DNA of 64,000 nucleotides from assembly GCA_018666235.1 (NCBI GenBank), contig JABJAB010000105.1, positions 26,500 to 90,499 of the forward strand, written 5' to 3'. Origin of the DNA: Ilumatobacter sp. GTDB taxonomy: Bacteria > Actinomycetota > Acidimicrobiia > Acidimicrobiales > Ilumatobacteraceae. A program made the position numbers and the translations under genes. The notes under the pieces are model-generated. The model was not told the origin of the DNA. It saw only the letters and a program-made list of their open reading frames with translations, and ran no database searches. Below are positions 42,399 to 51,588 of the stretch, piece by piece (within the stretch, counting starts at the first letter, position 1; the number at the start of each line of letters is the position of its first letter).

Positions 42399-43280
42399 CT
42401 ACTTGAGGAATTTACTCGTGGTGTTGTCGGCGAGGATCTTGCCGCCGGTCTGACAGGTCGGGCAGTAGTTGACCGAATAGCTGGAGTACGTGACTTCGTG
42501 GATCGTGTCGCCGCAGACGGGGCAGGCCTCACCCGTGCGCTTGTGCACGGCGCTCGGCCGGTCCTTCGAGGAGCTCATGTCTTCGCGGGTGCGCTCGGCG
42601 GCGAGGCCCTCGGCAACGCAGTGTTCGATCGCGGCCGCCACCTTCGCTGCGCCTTGCGCTCCGAGTTGCTTGGTGGTTGCGAACGGCGAGATCTGCGCGG
42701 CATGACAGACCTCGTTCGACAACCGACGACCAATGCCCGCGACCATGCCCTGATGCCGCAGGAATCCGTGCACCCGCATCGAGTTGGTTGCGAACCGCTC
42801 CGCGAGGTCGTCGGCACTGATCCCTGCTGCCTCGGGGCCGAGCTTCGTGAGCGGGGGCGAAGTTTCGAGTTCGGCAGACGGAACGCACCACACTCCGGCG
42901 CGTCGCTCCTTGCCCTGCTCGGTCAGGAGGAGCGCTGTCTCATCAATTGATCCTGGCCGGTCGTCTGTCGATGGGATGTTGACGGGCTCGAAGGTGAAAC
43001 GGGCCTGTCCGCCGCGTGGCTTCGCGGAGCGCTTTTCGTCAGCGAGGAGTCGCCCCCCTTGCATCAGGTGGACGACGAAGCTGACCGGATCGAAACGCAA
43101 GATCAGGTACTTACCGCGGCGGCTCACGCCGAGCAGGGGCCAGCCGTACGCCTCATCAGGAGCGGGAACCGCTGTCTTCAACGCGGTGAAGTTGAACGGC
43201 GTGAACTTCGACAAGATGCGCCCGCCGAACTGTCGCTCCAGGCGCTCGGCGTGCGCCTCAACCTCAGGCATCTCAGGCAT
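42399..43280 (-). CDS. Fpg/Nei-family DNA glycosylase
   Basis: Bifunctional glycosylase/AP lyase of 293 residues for oxidised bases. The catalytic N-terminus MPEMPEVEAHAERL gives Pro2 (Schiff base) and Glu3 after Met removal. GVSRRGKYLILRF supplies the phosphate-contact Lys, and VHLMQGGRL the lesion-side loop. The helix-two-turn-helix is VAGIGRRLSNEVCHAAQISP. A C-terminal zinc finger has C253, C256, C273 and C276. The Arg of the zinc hairpin (before CPxCQ in Fpg) is Tyr here. The gene overlaps nothing and has its own TAGCCT box. Confidence 0.9.
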   Translation of the reverse strand: MPEMPEVEAHAERLERQFGGRILSKFTPFNFTALKTAVPAPDEAYGWPLLGVSRRGKYLILRFDPVSFVVHLMQGGRLLADEKRSAKPRGGQARFTFEPVNIPSTDDRPGSIDETALLLTEQGKERRAGVWCVPSAELETSPPLTKLGPEAAGISADDLAERFATNSMRVHGFLRHQGMVAGIGRRLSNEVCHAAQISPFATTKQLGAQGAAKVAAAIEHCVAEGLAAERTREDMSSSKDRPSAVHKRTGEACPVCGDTIHEVTYSSYSVNYCPTCQTGGKILADNTTSKFLK

Positions 43281-43286
43281 ACGCCG

Positions 43287-43292
43287 AGGCTA
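43287..43292 (-). promoter_or_regulatory. -10 box of the Fpg/Nei gene
   Basis: TAGCCT on the minus strand, ending 6 bases before ATG 43280. Confidence 0.55.
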
Positions 43293-43331
43293 ACCACGAC
43301 GAGTACTCGCCTCGATCGCTTCGCAAGCGAA

Positions 43332-43724
43332 CTACTCGTAGGTGGTCTGTTCCTTGACCGTGGCGAACACGGCATCGAGCGCGCCGAACACCGCTTGGTT
43401 GTCGAGCAGTTTCTGCTGGTCGCCCCAGAGCCGAATGTGGCCGTTGATGAATGCATCCTGCGCGTTCATCTCACCCGTTGCCACGGCAACTGCGGTGTCC
43501 CAGGCTTGCTCCATCTTCACGTCTTCGGGATCGGCGACTCCCGCGCCGAAGGAGGCCTCACCATCGCCCACTTGGACGTGATAGGTGACATCACCTTCGG
43601 GACCATCGGAAACGACCTGAGTGACGCCAATCTTGTGCGACGCCGCGACTTCGCGCATGTGGTCGCTCGCCGCAACCTGGGCAGTGAGCTCGTTGATCCA
43701 GTCGAGACTGAGGTATCGGTACAC
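43332..43724 (-). CDS. SCP2-like sterol/lipid-binding protein
   Basis: Small soluble protein of 130 residues resembling sterol carrier protein 2. After WINELTAQVAASDHMREVA come VTYHVQVGDGEASFGAGVADPEDVKM and the ending helix VATGEMNAQDAFINGHIRLWGDQQKLLDN, the typical SCP2 AxxxFxxGxxxxxGD pattern. It could bind lipids or acyl-CoA. GTG at 43724 is the start. It is transcribed divergently from the gene at 43744, with only 19 bases between the two starts. Confidence 0.8.
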   Translation of the reverse strand: MYRYLSLDWINELTAQVAASDHMREVAASHKIGVTQVVSDGPEGDVTYHVQVGDGEASFGAGVADPEDVKMEQAWDTAVAVATGEMNAQDAFINGHIRLWGDQQKLLDNQAVFGALDAVFATVKEQTTYE

Positions 43725-43729
43725 CCCCG

Positions 43730-43736
43730 TAGTCTG
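43730..43736. promoter_or_regulatory. Overlapping divergent -10 boxes
   Basis: TAGTCT (43730-43735, plus) serves the gene at 43744 with an 8-base gap, and CAGACT (43731-43736, minus) serves the gene at 43724 with a 6-base gap. The two boxes share five bases, so polymerase can occupy only one promoter at a time. Confidence 0.5.
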
Positions 43737-43743
43737 CCTGATC

Positions 43744-44502
43744 GTGAGCCCGATATCCGACGACCACGACCACGGCCACAGTCACGGTGGCGATGGCGGC
43801 CTGGTGTTTCACGACGGTCGGCACCCATCAGCCGATGTCGAAGAGTGGGTGTTTGCGGCGTGGACCGACGACGCCGCGCTGGGCGTGATCTCGGGCCACC
43901 GTCTCGTGGGCCGCAACGCGTGGTACTGGGCGGCCCTGGCTCGGCACGGACGCCCGTTGTTGCACATCACCGACTTCGACGTGCCGGTCCGACTCGCCGA
44001 CCCGTTTATCGTGAAGGGCGAGGCGATGTGGGCCGAGCACACTCGCGAGGCGCCGATGGAGCAGTGGACCGTGGGCAACGAAACATATGCCGCAGCACTC
44101 GACGACCCAGAAGAAGCACTCGGCCGCGGGTACGGCAATCCGACGCCGATCGCCTTCGACCTGGAGTGGTACGCCACAGGAGCGGCTGTGGCCCTCGAGC
44201 TCGCGCCTGACATGAGCATCGGATACCAGCAGCGGGGTGTGGTCCACGGTGCGATCGAGATCCTGGGCGAACCGAAGGTGGAACTTTCTGAGGTGCGTGC
44301 GCAGCGGTGGCATCGTTGGACCAGTGGTCCCGCACCGGATGGGTCACTGGCGGGTCTCGGGCCGTTGCCGCTTCCAGATGTGGTGGCACACACCGGAGTT
44401 CGTGCGCCGTTCCGGTTCCCCGACGGGAGCACCAGCGACCTCGTGCTGACGTCGACGGGCTGGTGCCAGCGAGCGTCTCGGCCGTCTGCACCGTCACGGT
44501 GA
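43744..44502 (+). CDS. Unrecognised protein with His-rich N-terminus
   Basis: Not recognised. 252 residues: a His/Asp-rich start (DDHDHGHSHGGDGG, residues 6-19) likely to bind metal, then an all-beta-looking body with WVFAAWTDDAALGVISGHR, RNAWYWAALARHG, VKGEAMWAEHT, EQWTVGNETYAAALDDPEEA and PIAFDLEWYATG. The end after GWCQRA looks irregular. Trp and Tyr are frequent, as in lipocalin-like or carotenoid/AttH-type proteins, but no firm match can be given. GTG start. Divergent with the SCP2-like gene; a shared role in binding lipids is only a guess. Confidence 0.7.
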   Translation: MSPISDDHDHGHSHGGDGGLVFHDGRHPSADVEEWVFAAWTDDAALGVISGHRLVGRNAWYWAALARHGRPLLHITDFDVPVRLADPFIVKGEAMWAEHTREAPMEQWTVGNETYAAALDDPEEALGRGYGNPTPIAFDLEWYATGAAVALELAPDMSIGYQQRGVVHGAIEILGEPKVELSEVRAQRWHRWTSGPAPDGSLAGLGPLPLPDVVAHTGVRAPFRFPDGSTSDLVLTSTGWCQRASRPSAPSR

Positions 44503-44644
44503 TCAGCGACTGGGTGCCCTGGTCGTCGAAGCCGGTCGCCGACGTGCCGCGACCATCGGGGGTTCCCATGCCACACTCGAAACTGCGATCGACGCCAGGC
44601 TGCGGTCGCCCTCTCTGGCACGAACTCAACGAGCGAACGACACC
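44503..44644. other. 142-bp gap before the DUF3097 gene
   Basis: No gene or clear promoter box seen. The ATG at 44645 follows GAACGACACC with no Shine-Dalgarno or TANNNT box. Confidence 0.4.
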
Positions 44645-45472
44645 ATGACCTACAACAACGACATCCTCGACGACTTCACCCACGGCGGGATGGGCAGCGC
44701 GAAGCGGCCGGCCTATCCCGACGTGGTCGTTGAGATGGGCATGGTCGTCGAGGATCGCTCGAGCCACTTCACTGGTGACATCGCCCGCTGGAACGCGGAG
44801 GGGGTGACTTTGCGCGATGCCAAGCAGTATCTCCGTCACTTCAGCTGGAAGCCCGGGGGCTTTCTTATCTTGGGCGAGCCGGTCACCCTCGTTCGTCCGA
44901 AGCAGGCGAAGTCCGCAACGCAGCGGGTCACGGCTTCAGGCGCAGTCGCGGGCGACGGCCGAGCGCGTGTCGCTCGTGCCAGCCGCATCTGGGTGGAGGG
45001 TCAGCATGATGCCGAACTGCTCGAACATGTGTGGGGCGACGACCTCCGTGACCTTGGCATCGTTGTCGAACCGCTGCACGGCGCCGATGACCTGGCGGCG
45101 ATGGTCGCTGACTTTCAGCCCGGTACCCAACGCAAGCTCGGCGTGCTGCTCGATCACCTCGTTCCTGGTTCGAAGGAGACGCGTATCGCCCAGACGGTGC
45201 GCGACCCGAACGTCTTGATCACTGGCCATCCATTCGTCGACGTGTGGGCGGGTATCCGACCCAAGGTGATCGGCCTGGAGGCGTGGCCGGAGATCCCATA
45301 CGACCCGGACGTCACGTGGAAGGAAGGGCTCTGCGCGGCGCTCGGAGCACCGTTTGAGGGGTTCTGGCCGCGTCTCCGCAATCAGGTCAACACGTTCGCC
45401 GACCTCACTCCCGAACTCGTTGGTGCTGTCGAACAACTCATCGACTTCGTCGCCGACCTCCCGGAGGAGTGA
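44645..45472 (+). CDS. DUF3097-family protein with Toprim-like region
   Basis: Actinobacterial protein of 275 residues. The N-terminal part has YPDVVVEMGMVVEDRSSHFTGDI and LRDAKQYLRHFSWKPGGFLI. A middle region RIWVEGQHDAELLEHVWGDDLRDLGIVVEPLHGADDL looks like a Toprim fold with its Glu and the DxD-like acidic residues, and HLVPGSKETRIAQ and ITGHPFVDVWAGIRP follow. These suggest nucleotide or nucleic-acid phosphodiester chemistry, but the function is not established. Confidence 0.82.
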   Translation: MTYNNDILDDFTHGGMGSAKRPAYPDVVVEMGMVVEDRSSHFTGDIARWNAEGVTLRDAKQYLRHFSWKPGGFLILGEPVTLVRPKQAKSATQRVTASGAVAGDGRARVARASRIWVEGQHDAELLEHVWGDDLRDLGIVVEPLHGADDLAAMVADFQPGTQRKLGVLLDHLVPGSKETRIAQTVRDPNVLITGHPFVDVWAGIRPKVIGLEAWPEIPYDPDVTWKEGLCAALGAPFEGFWPRLRNQVNTFADLTPELVGAVEQLIDFVADLPEE

Positions 45473-45520
45473 ACGCGCAGCCCGGCCTCGCATGCCGGTC
45501 TGACGGTCAACGCGCCTGAA

Positions 45521-45559
45521 TCAGCGCCGTCTGGATCAGCGCCGTCTGGATCAGCGCCA
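45521..45559 (+). repeat. 15-bp tandem direct repeat, 2.6 copies
   Basis: TCAGCGCCGTCTGGA at 45521-45535 and 45536-45550, then TCAGCGCCA. It lies between the DUF3097 gene and the hppA terminator. Likely to differ in copy number between strains. Confidence 0.75.
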
Positions 45560-45594
45560 CCGATCCCGTCAAGGACTCTTGCTGACAACGACGA

Positions 45595-45618
45595 AGGGCG
45601 GGCCCGCAGGCCCGCCCT
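45595..45618. terminator. Terminator of hppA
   Basis: AGGGCGGGCC and GGCCCGCCCT arms of 10 bp with a CGCA loop, 25 bases after the hppA stop on the minus strand. No U-tract; it may work for both converging genes. Confidence 0.7.
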
Positions 45619-45642
45619 CACGTTCAGTTGTTCAGGTGTTGA

Positions 45643-47730
45643 TCAGACGAAGGCGCTGGCGAAGACCAAGCTGACGATCGTCATGACCTTCAACAGGATG
45701 TTCATCGACGGACCCGAGGTGTCCTTGAACGGGTCACCAACGGTGTCACCAACGACGGCTGCCTTGTGGGCATCAGAGCCCTTGCCGCCGTGGGCTCCGG
45801 CTTCGATGTACTTCTTTGCGTTGTCCCAAGCGCCACCGGCATTGGCCATGAAGATGGCGAGGGCAAAGCCGGTCACGAGCGCACCGGCGAGCAAGCCGCC
45901 GAGCGCGTCGACGCTGATGAATCCGACGACGAGCGGCACGACCACGGCGAGGGCGCCCGGAAGGATCATTTCCTTGAGCGAAGCTTCGGTCGAGATGGCG
46001 ACACAACGAGCCGAGTCCGGAATGACGCCCGGCAGCCCTTCGCGCAGGCCAGGAATCTCGCGGAATTGGCGACGCACTTCTTCGATCATCTTCGCTGCGG
46101 CACGGCCGACGGCGTCGATCGTGAGAGCGGCAAACAGGAACGGCAGTGCCGCGCCAATGAAGAGTCCGGAGAACACGTCAACCTCGCCGATGTCGAGGTT
46201 GAGCACCGTCGCACCGTCCGAGGCCGTCGCGATGGCGAACTCGAAGCTCTTGAACAGAGCGAGGGCGGTCAGCGCTGCGGAACCGACAGCGAAGCCCTTG
46301 GCGATGGCGGCTGTGGTGTTACCGAGCGAATCGAGCGCGTCAGTGACTTCACGCACGGACGGGTCCAGTTCGGCCATCTCGGCGATGCCGCCGGCATTGT
46401 CTGCGATCGGGCCGTATGCATCGACGGAGACGACGATGCCGGTGGTTGCGAGCATGCCGATGGCGGCAACGGCGATGCCGTAGAGGCCGCCGATCTCGCC
46501 GTCGAATGCTTGCTGTCCGCCCCAGTAGGCGATACCGACGCCGGCCAGGATCAGAGCGACCGAAGCAGCGACGGACTGCATGCCGATGCTGATGCCCTTG
46601 AGCACGGTGGTCGCCGGTCCGGTTTCGGTCTGCTGACTGATTTCCTTCACCGGCTTGTAGTGATCCGAGGTGTAGTACTCGGCGGTCTTGCCGAGCGCCC
46701 AACCGATGATCAAACCGCCGATGACCGAGACGGCAAGGCCCCACGGGTTGTCGGAGGCGTCGCCGAAGATCCAGTACGCACCGGCGAACACACCCACGGT
46801 GGTGATCGCCATGGCCACATTCGTACCGAGATGCAGCGCCTTGCTGAGGGACTTCGAGTCTGTCGATGTCCCGCCCTTGATGAGGAAGGATCCGATGATC
46901 GAAGCGATCATGCCGATGAACGCAACGAACATCGGGAAGACGAAGAATTCAATGTTGCCGACATCGCCGGCTTGCTCGGCGCCGATCGCTCCAGCGAATG
47001 CAACGAGCGAGATGGGAGCGATGATCGAGCCGGCGTACGACTCGAACAGGTCGGCACCCATGCCAGCGACGTCGCCGACGTTGTCGCCGACGTTGTCGGC
47101 GATGGTGGCCGGGTTGCGAGGATCATCCTCGGGGATACCGGCTTCGACCTTGCCGACGAGGTCAGCGCCGACGTCGGCGGCCTTGGTGAAGATGCCGCCG
47201 CCAACGCGGGAGAACAGTGCGATCGTCGATGCACCGAGGCCGTAGGCCGTCACGATTTCGAAGGCGTCGTCGACTTCCAGCATCGTGACGAACACGATGT
47301 AGGTGCCCATCAGGCCGAGCAGTGCGAGACCGGCGACGGAGAAGCCCATCACGGCGCCGCCGCGGAATGCGACAGGAAGCGCCTTGCCCGGACCTTGCTT
47401 GGCCGCCTCGGTGGTGCGAGCGTTGGCCATGGTGGCCACGGTCATACCTGCGTAGCCGGCGGCGGATGACAGGATTGCGCCGAGTAGATACGTGACTGCA
47501 GCGAGCGGCGCGATAACGGCCGCCAACAAGATGGCCATGGCGACAGCGAAGATGCTGACCCACTTGTACTCGGCCTGGAGGAACGCCTTGGCGCCCTTCT
47601 GGATCTCGGTCATCAAGAAGACCATGCGCTCGTTGCCGGGCGACTCCTTCTCGACAGACTTGTAAAAGAAGAACGCAAGACCGAGGGCTGCGAGAGCCGA
47701 CAGTGCTGCGAGATATGGAATGGATCCCAC
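45643..47730 (-). CDS. hppA: Membrane-bound proton/sodium-translocating pyrophosphatase
   Basis: Ion-pumping pyrophosphatase of 695 residues with about 16 helices. It uses PPi to export H+ or Na+ and balances PPi. The active-site motifs are DVGADLVGKVEAGIPEDD and NPATIADNVGDNVGD, and the later DNAGGIAEMAEL and PFKDTSGPS. GNTTAAIAKGFA has Ala at the two positions that are Lys/Thr in K+-independent enzymes, so this is the K+-dependent class. GTG start with AGGAGG 9 bases upstream. Divergent from sdhCAB. Confidence 0.95.
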   Translation of the reverse strand: MGSIPYLAALSALAALGLAFFFYKSVEKESPGNERMVFLMTEIQKGAKAFLQAEYKWVSIFAVAMAILLAAVIAPLAAVTYLLGAILSSAAGYAGMTVATMANARTTEAAKQGPGKALPVAFRGGAVMGFSVAGLALLGLMGTYIVFVTMLEVDDAFEIVTAYGLGASTIALFSRVGGGIFTKAADVGADLVGKVEAGIPEDDPRNPATIADNVGDNVGDVAGMGADLFESYAGSIIAPISLVAFAGAIGAEQAGDVGNIEFFVFPMFVAFIGMIASIIGSFLIKGGTSTDSKSLSKALHLGTNVAMAITTVGVFAGAYWIFGDASDNPWGLAVSVIGGLIIGWALGKTAEYYTSDHYKPVKEISQQTETGPATTVLKGISIGMQSVAASVALILAGVGIAYWGGQQAFDGEIGGLYGIAVAAIGMLATTGIVVSVDAYGPIADNAGGIAEMAELDPSVREVTDALDSLGNTTAAIAKGFAVGSAALTALALFKSFEFAIATASDGATVLNLDIGEVDVFSGLFIGAALPFLFAALTIDAVGRAAAKMIEEVRRQFREIPGLREGLPGVIPDSARCVAISTEASLKEMILPGALAVVVPLVVGFISVDALGGLLAGALVTGFALAIFMANAGGAWDNAKKYIEAGAHGGKGSDAHKAAVVGDTVGDPFKDTSGPSMNILLKVMTIVSLVFASAFV

Positions 47731-47739
47731 GGGGTAGTG

Positions 47740-47745
47740 CCTCCT
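47740..47745 (-). promoter_or_regulatory. Ribosome binding site of hppA
   Basis: AGGAGG on the minus strand, 9 bases before GTG 47730; decides the start over a frame that is open far upstream. Confidence 0.8.
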
Positions 47746-47813
47746 GGGGCAAATGGATGATGAGCGAGGCTCGCGTTGAGCGCGAACGTCCGGACCATGA
47801 TGGCCGCTGCGCA

Positions 47814-47819
47814 AGGCTA
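47814..47819 (-). promoter_or_regulatory. Possible -10 box of hppA
   Basis: TAGCCT on the minus strand, with TGGAAA about 16 bases upstream; would give an 80-base leader. Tentative. Confidence 0.3.
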
Positions 47820-47869
47820 AATCCCAACTCATCACTTTCCACAGGTGCGTGACAGTCAGTGAGTGTCGA

Positions 47870-47907
47870 GATGACGTTGTCCCTCGCCGGTGGTGGGCAA
47901 CGTCATC
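47870..47907. repeat. Inverted repeat between hppA and sdhC
   Basis: Arms GATGACGTTG (47870-47879) and CAACGTCATC (47898-47907), 10 bp, perfect, with an 18-base loop that also has CCC/GGG. Located in the 288-bp gap between divergent genes. Could be an operator or a leader hairpin; nothing else was recognised in the gap apart from promoter boxes. Confidence 0.6.
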
Positions 47908-48005
47908 GCGGCGCCTGGGGCCCTGGGTGGCACGGAGCTGGTGTGTGACGAGGCCCACACAATTTTGGTTGGTGGCGGATTGGGCTCGCGACGATGCATG
48001 GCGAG

Positions 48006-48011
48006 TACCGT
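48006..48011 (+). promoter_or_regulatory. -10 box of sdhCAB
   Basis: TACCGT ending 7 bases before ATG 48019; decides this start over the longer open frame. Confidence 0.6.
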
Positions 48012-48018
48012 GGCCGTC

Positions 48019-48836
48019 ATGTCACAAACGTTGAGCCGTGGCCCGGTTTCGGGCACCGCCGTCAAGGCGAACACGGCAAAGAGAAAACCGTTCCTCCTCG
48101 ACCTCTACGGCACGGCAGTCGGCAAGAAGTACGTGATGGCAATCACGGGACTGATCGGCATCGGCTTTGTGCTTACGCACATGATCGGCAACCTCAAGAT
48201 GTACCTCGGTGTCATCACCGAGGGCGACGAGCAGGTCTACGACATCGATATCTACGGCGAGTTCCTGCGTGAACTGCTCGTGCCGATCCTGCCTCGCACA
48301 TATCTGTTGTGGGGTCTGCGCCTTGTTCTCATCGGCGCACTCATTCTGCATCTCCATGCGGCGTGGTCGTTGACTCAACTCAACCGCAAGGCTCGGTCGG
48401 TCAAGTATCAGTCGGCGCGTGATTATCAGATTGCCAGCTTCGCCAGTCGCTCGATGCGCTGGACCGGCATCATCGTGCTCGCCTTCCTGGCATGGCATCT
48501 CGCTGACCTCACCTGGGGGTGGGCCAATCCCGACTTCGTTCGTGGCGCGGCCTATCGCAACATCGACGCATCGTTGAGCCGCATTCCGGTCGCCGTGCTG
48601 TACATCGTGGCGAACATTGCGTTGGGCATCCACCTCTTCCATGGCACCTGGTCGCTCTTTCAGAGCCTCGGAGCCAACAATCCACGATTCAACACGTGGC
48701 GCAAGGGTCTTGCGGCAGGCGTCGCCACGCTGATCGTCGCTGGGAACGTGTCGTTCCCCATCGCCGTTCTTGCCGGTGTCGTCGAGTTCGACCCCGACGC
48801 CGTCACCCATTCCGTCGAAGCCGAGGAGACAGGCGA

Positions 48837-48840
<4 letters not shown>
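48019..48840 (+). CDS. sdhC: Succinate dehydrogenase cytochrome b558 subunit
   Basis: Membrane anchor of 273 residues, the fused single-chain cytochrome b type (as in Bacillus), with five helices. His residues that can ligate two hemes lie in FVLTHMIGNLKMYLG, ILHLHAAWSL, LAWHLADLTWG and GIHLFHGTWSLFQ. It binds quinone and passes electrons from SdhB. Its stop overlaps the sdhA start (ATGA). Start ATG 48019 is supported by the TACCGT box. Confidence 0.93.
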
Positions 48841-50759
<1,919 letters not shown>

Positions 50760-50769
50760 GGGCCCAGAC

Positions 50770-51543
50770 GTGTCACACAATCTCTCCAACATCAATCTGA
50801 AGATCTGGCGCCAGGATGGTCCCGACGCGCAGGGTCGCTTCGAAACTCACCAGATCCCCGAGATCAGCGACGAGGCGTCGTTCCTCGAGATGCTCGACAT
50901 CTTGAACGAACGGCTCATCGAAGAAGGCAAAGAAGCGGTGGTCTTCGACCATGACTGCCGCGAAGGCATCTGCGGTACCTGCTCGTTGATGATCGACGGC
51001 CAGGCACATGGCCCGCAGAGGGGCACGGCAACGTGTCAGCTGCACATGCGTCAGTTCGAATCCGGTGACGAGATCGTGATCGAGCCGTGGCGCGCCACCG
51101 CGTTTCCGATCATCAAAGACCTCATGGTCGATCGTTCCCCGTTCGATCGGATCATCGAGTCGGGTGGCTTCATCACCGCACCGACCGGTGGTGCGCCAGA
51201 CGCGAACCTCATTCCCATTCCGAAGCCGGTTGCCGATGCGTCGATGGACGCAGCGGAGTGCATTGGTTGCGGAGCCTGCGTGGCGGCATGCCCGAACAGC
51301 GCGGCGAACCTGTTCACCGGTGCGAAGATCGCTCACCTCAACCTGCTCCCGCAGGGCCAGGCCGAGCGATACAAGCGCACTGAGGCAATGGTCGAGACGA
51401 TGGACGAGCACTTTGGTTCGTGCACGAACCATGGCGAGTGCGAGGCGGCATGCCCGAAAGAAATTTCGATCGACAACATCGCCACGATGAACGTTGACTA
51501 CGCCAAGTCGAAGTTCAAGAACCGCAAAGCCCTGGCCCGTTGA
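50770..51543 (+). CDS. sdhB: Succinate dehydrogenase iron-sulfur subunit
   Basis: Iron-sulfur chain of 257 residues. C63, C68, C71 and C89 form the 2Fe-2S site (CREGICGTC); CIGCGACVAACPN and the later CTNHGECEAACPKE hold the 4Fe-4S and 3Fe-4S sites. GTG start 10 bases after the sdhA stop. Completes the sdhCAB operon; no sdhD is present, as expected for the fused sdhC type. Ends in a perfect hairpin. Confidence 0.96.
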   Translation: MSHNLSNINLKIWRQDGPDAQGRFETHQIPEISDEASFLEMLDILNERLIEEGKEAVVFDHDCREGICGTCSLMIDGQAHGPQRGTATCQLHMRQFESGDEIVIEPWRATAFPIIKDLMVDRSPFDRIIESGGFITAPTGGAPDANLIPIPKPVADASMDAAECIGCGACVAACPNSAANLFTGAKIAHLNLLPQGQAERYKRTEAMVETMDEHFGSCTNHGECEAACPKEISIDNIATMNVDYAKSKFKNRKALAR

Positions 51544-51548
51544 TTGAG

Positions 51549-51581
51549 CGTTGCATCTGGTGCCTGGCACCAGATGCAACG
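51549..51581. terminator. Bidirectional hairpin terminator between sdhB and the GH2 gene
   Basis: A 16-bp perfect stem (51549-51564 with 51566-51581, one central base) between the two converging stop codons. There is no T-run, but the long stem at a convergent junction fits a two-way terminator. Confidence 0.75.
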
Positions 51582-51588
51582 GCGATCG

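Noticed and set aside
44503..44644. Possible continuation of the gene at 43744 by frameshift
   Set aside because: The tail after GWCQRA looks irregular, but no family is known to compare with and the downstream frame shows no recognisable pattern.
45766..47469. 567-codon plus-strand frame inside hppA
   Set aside because: Antisense of a membrane protein gene; the frame is mostly charged residues, as expected from complementing hydrophobic codons.
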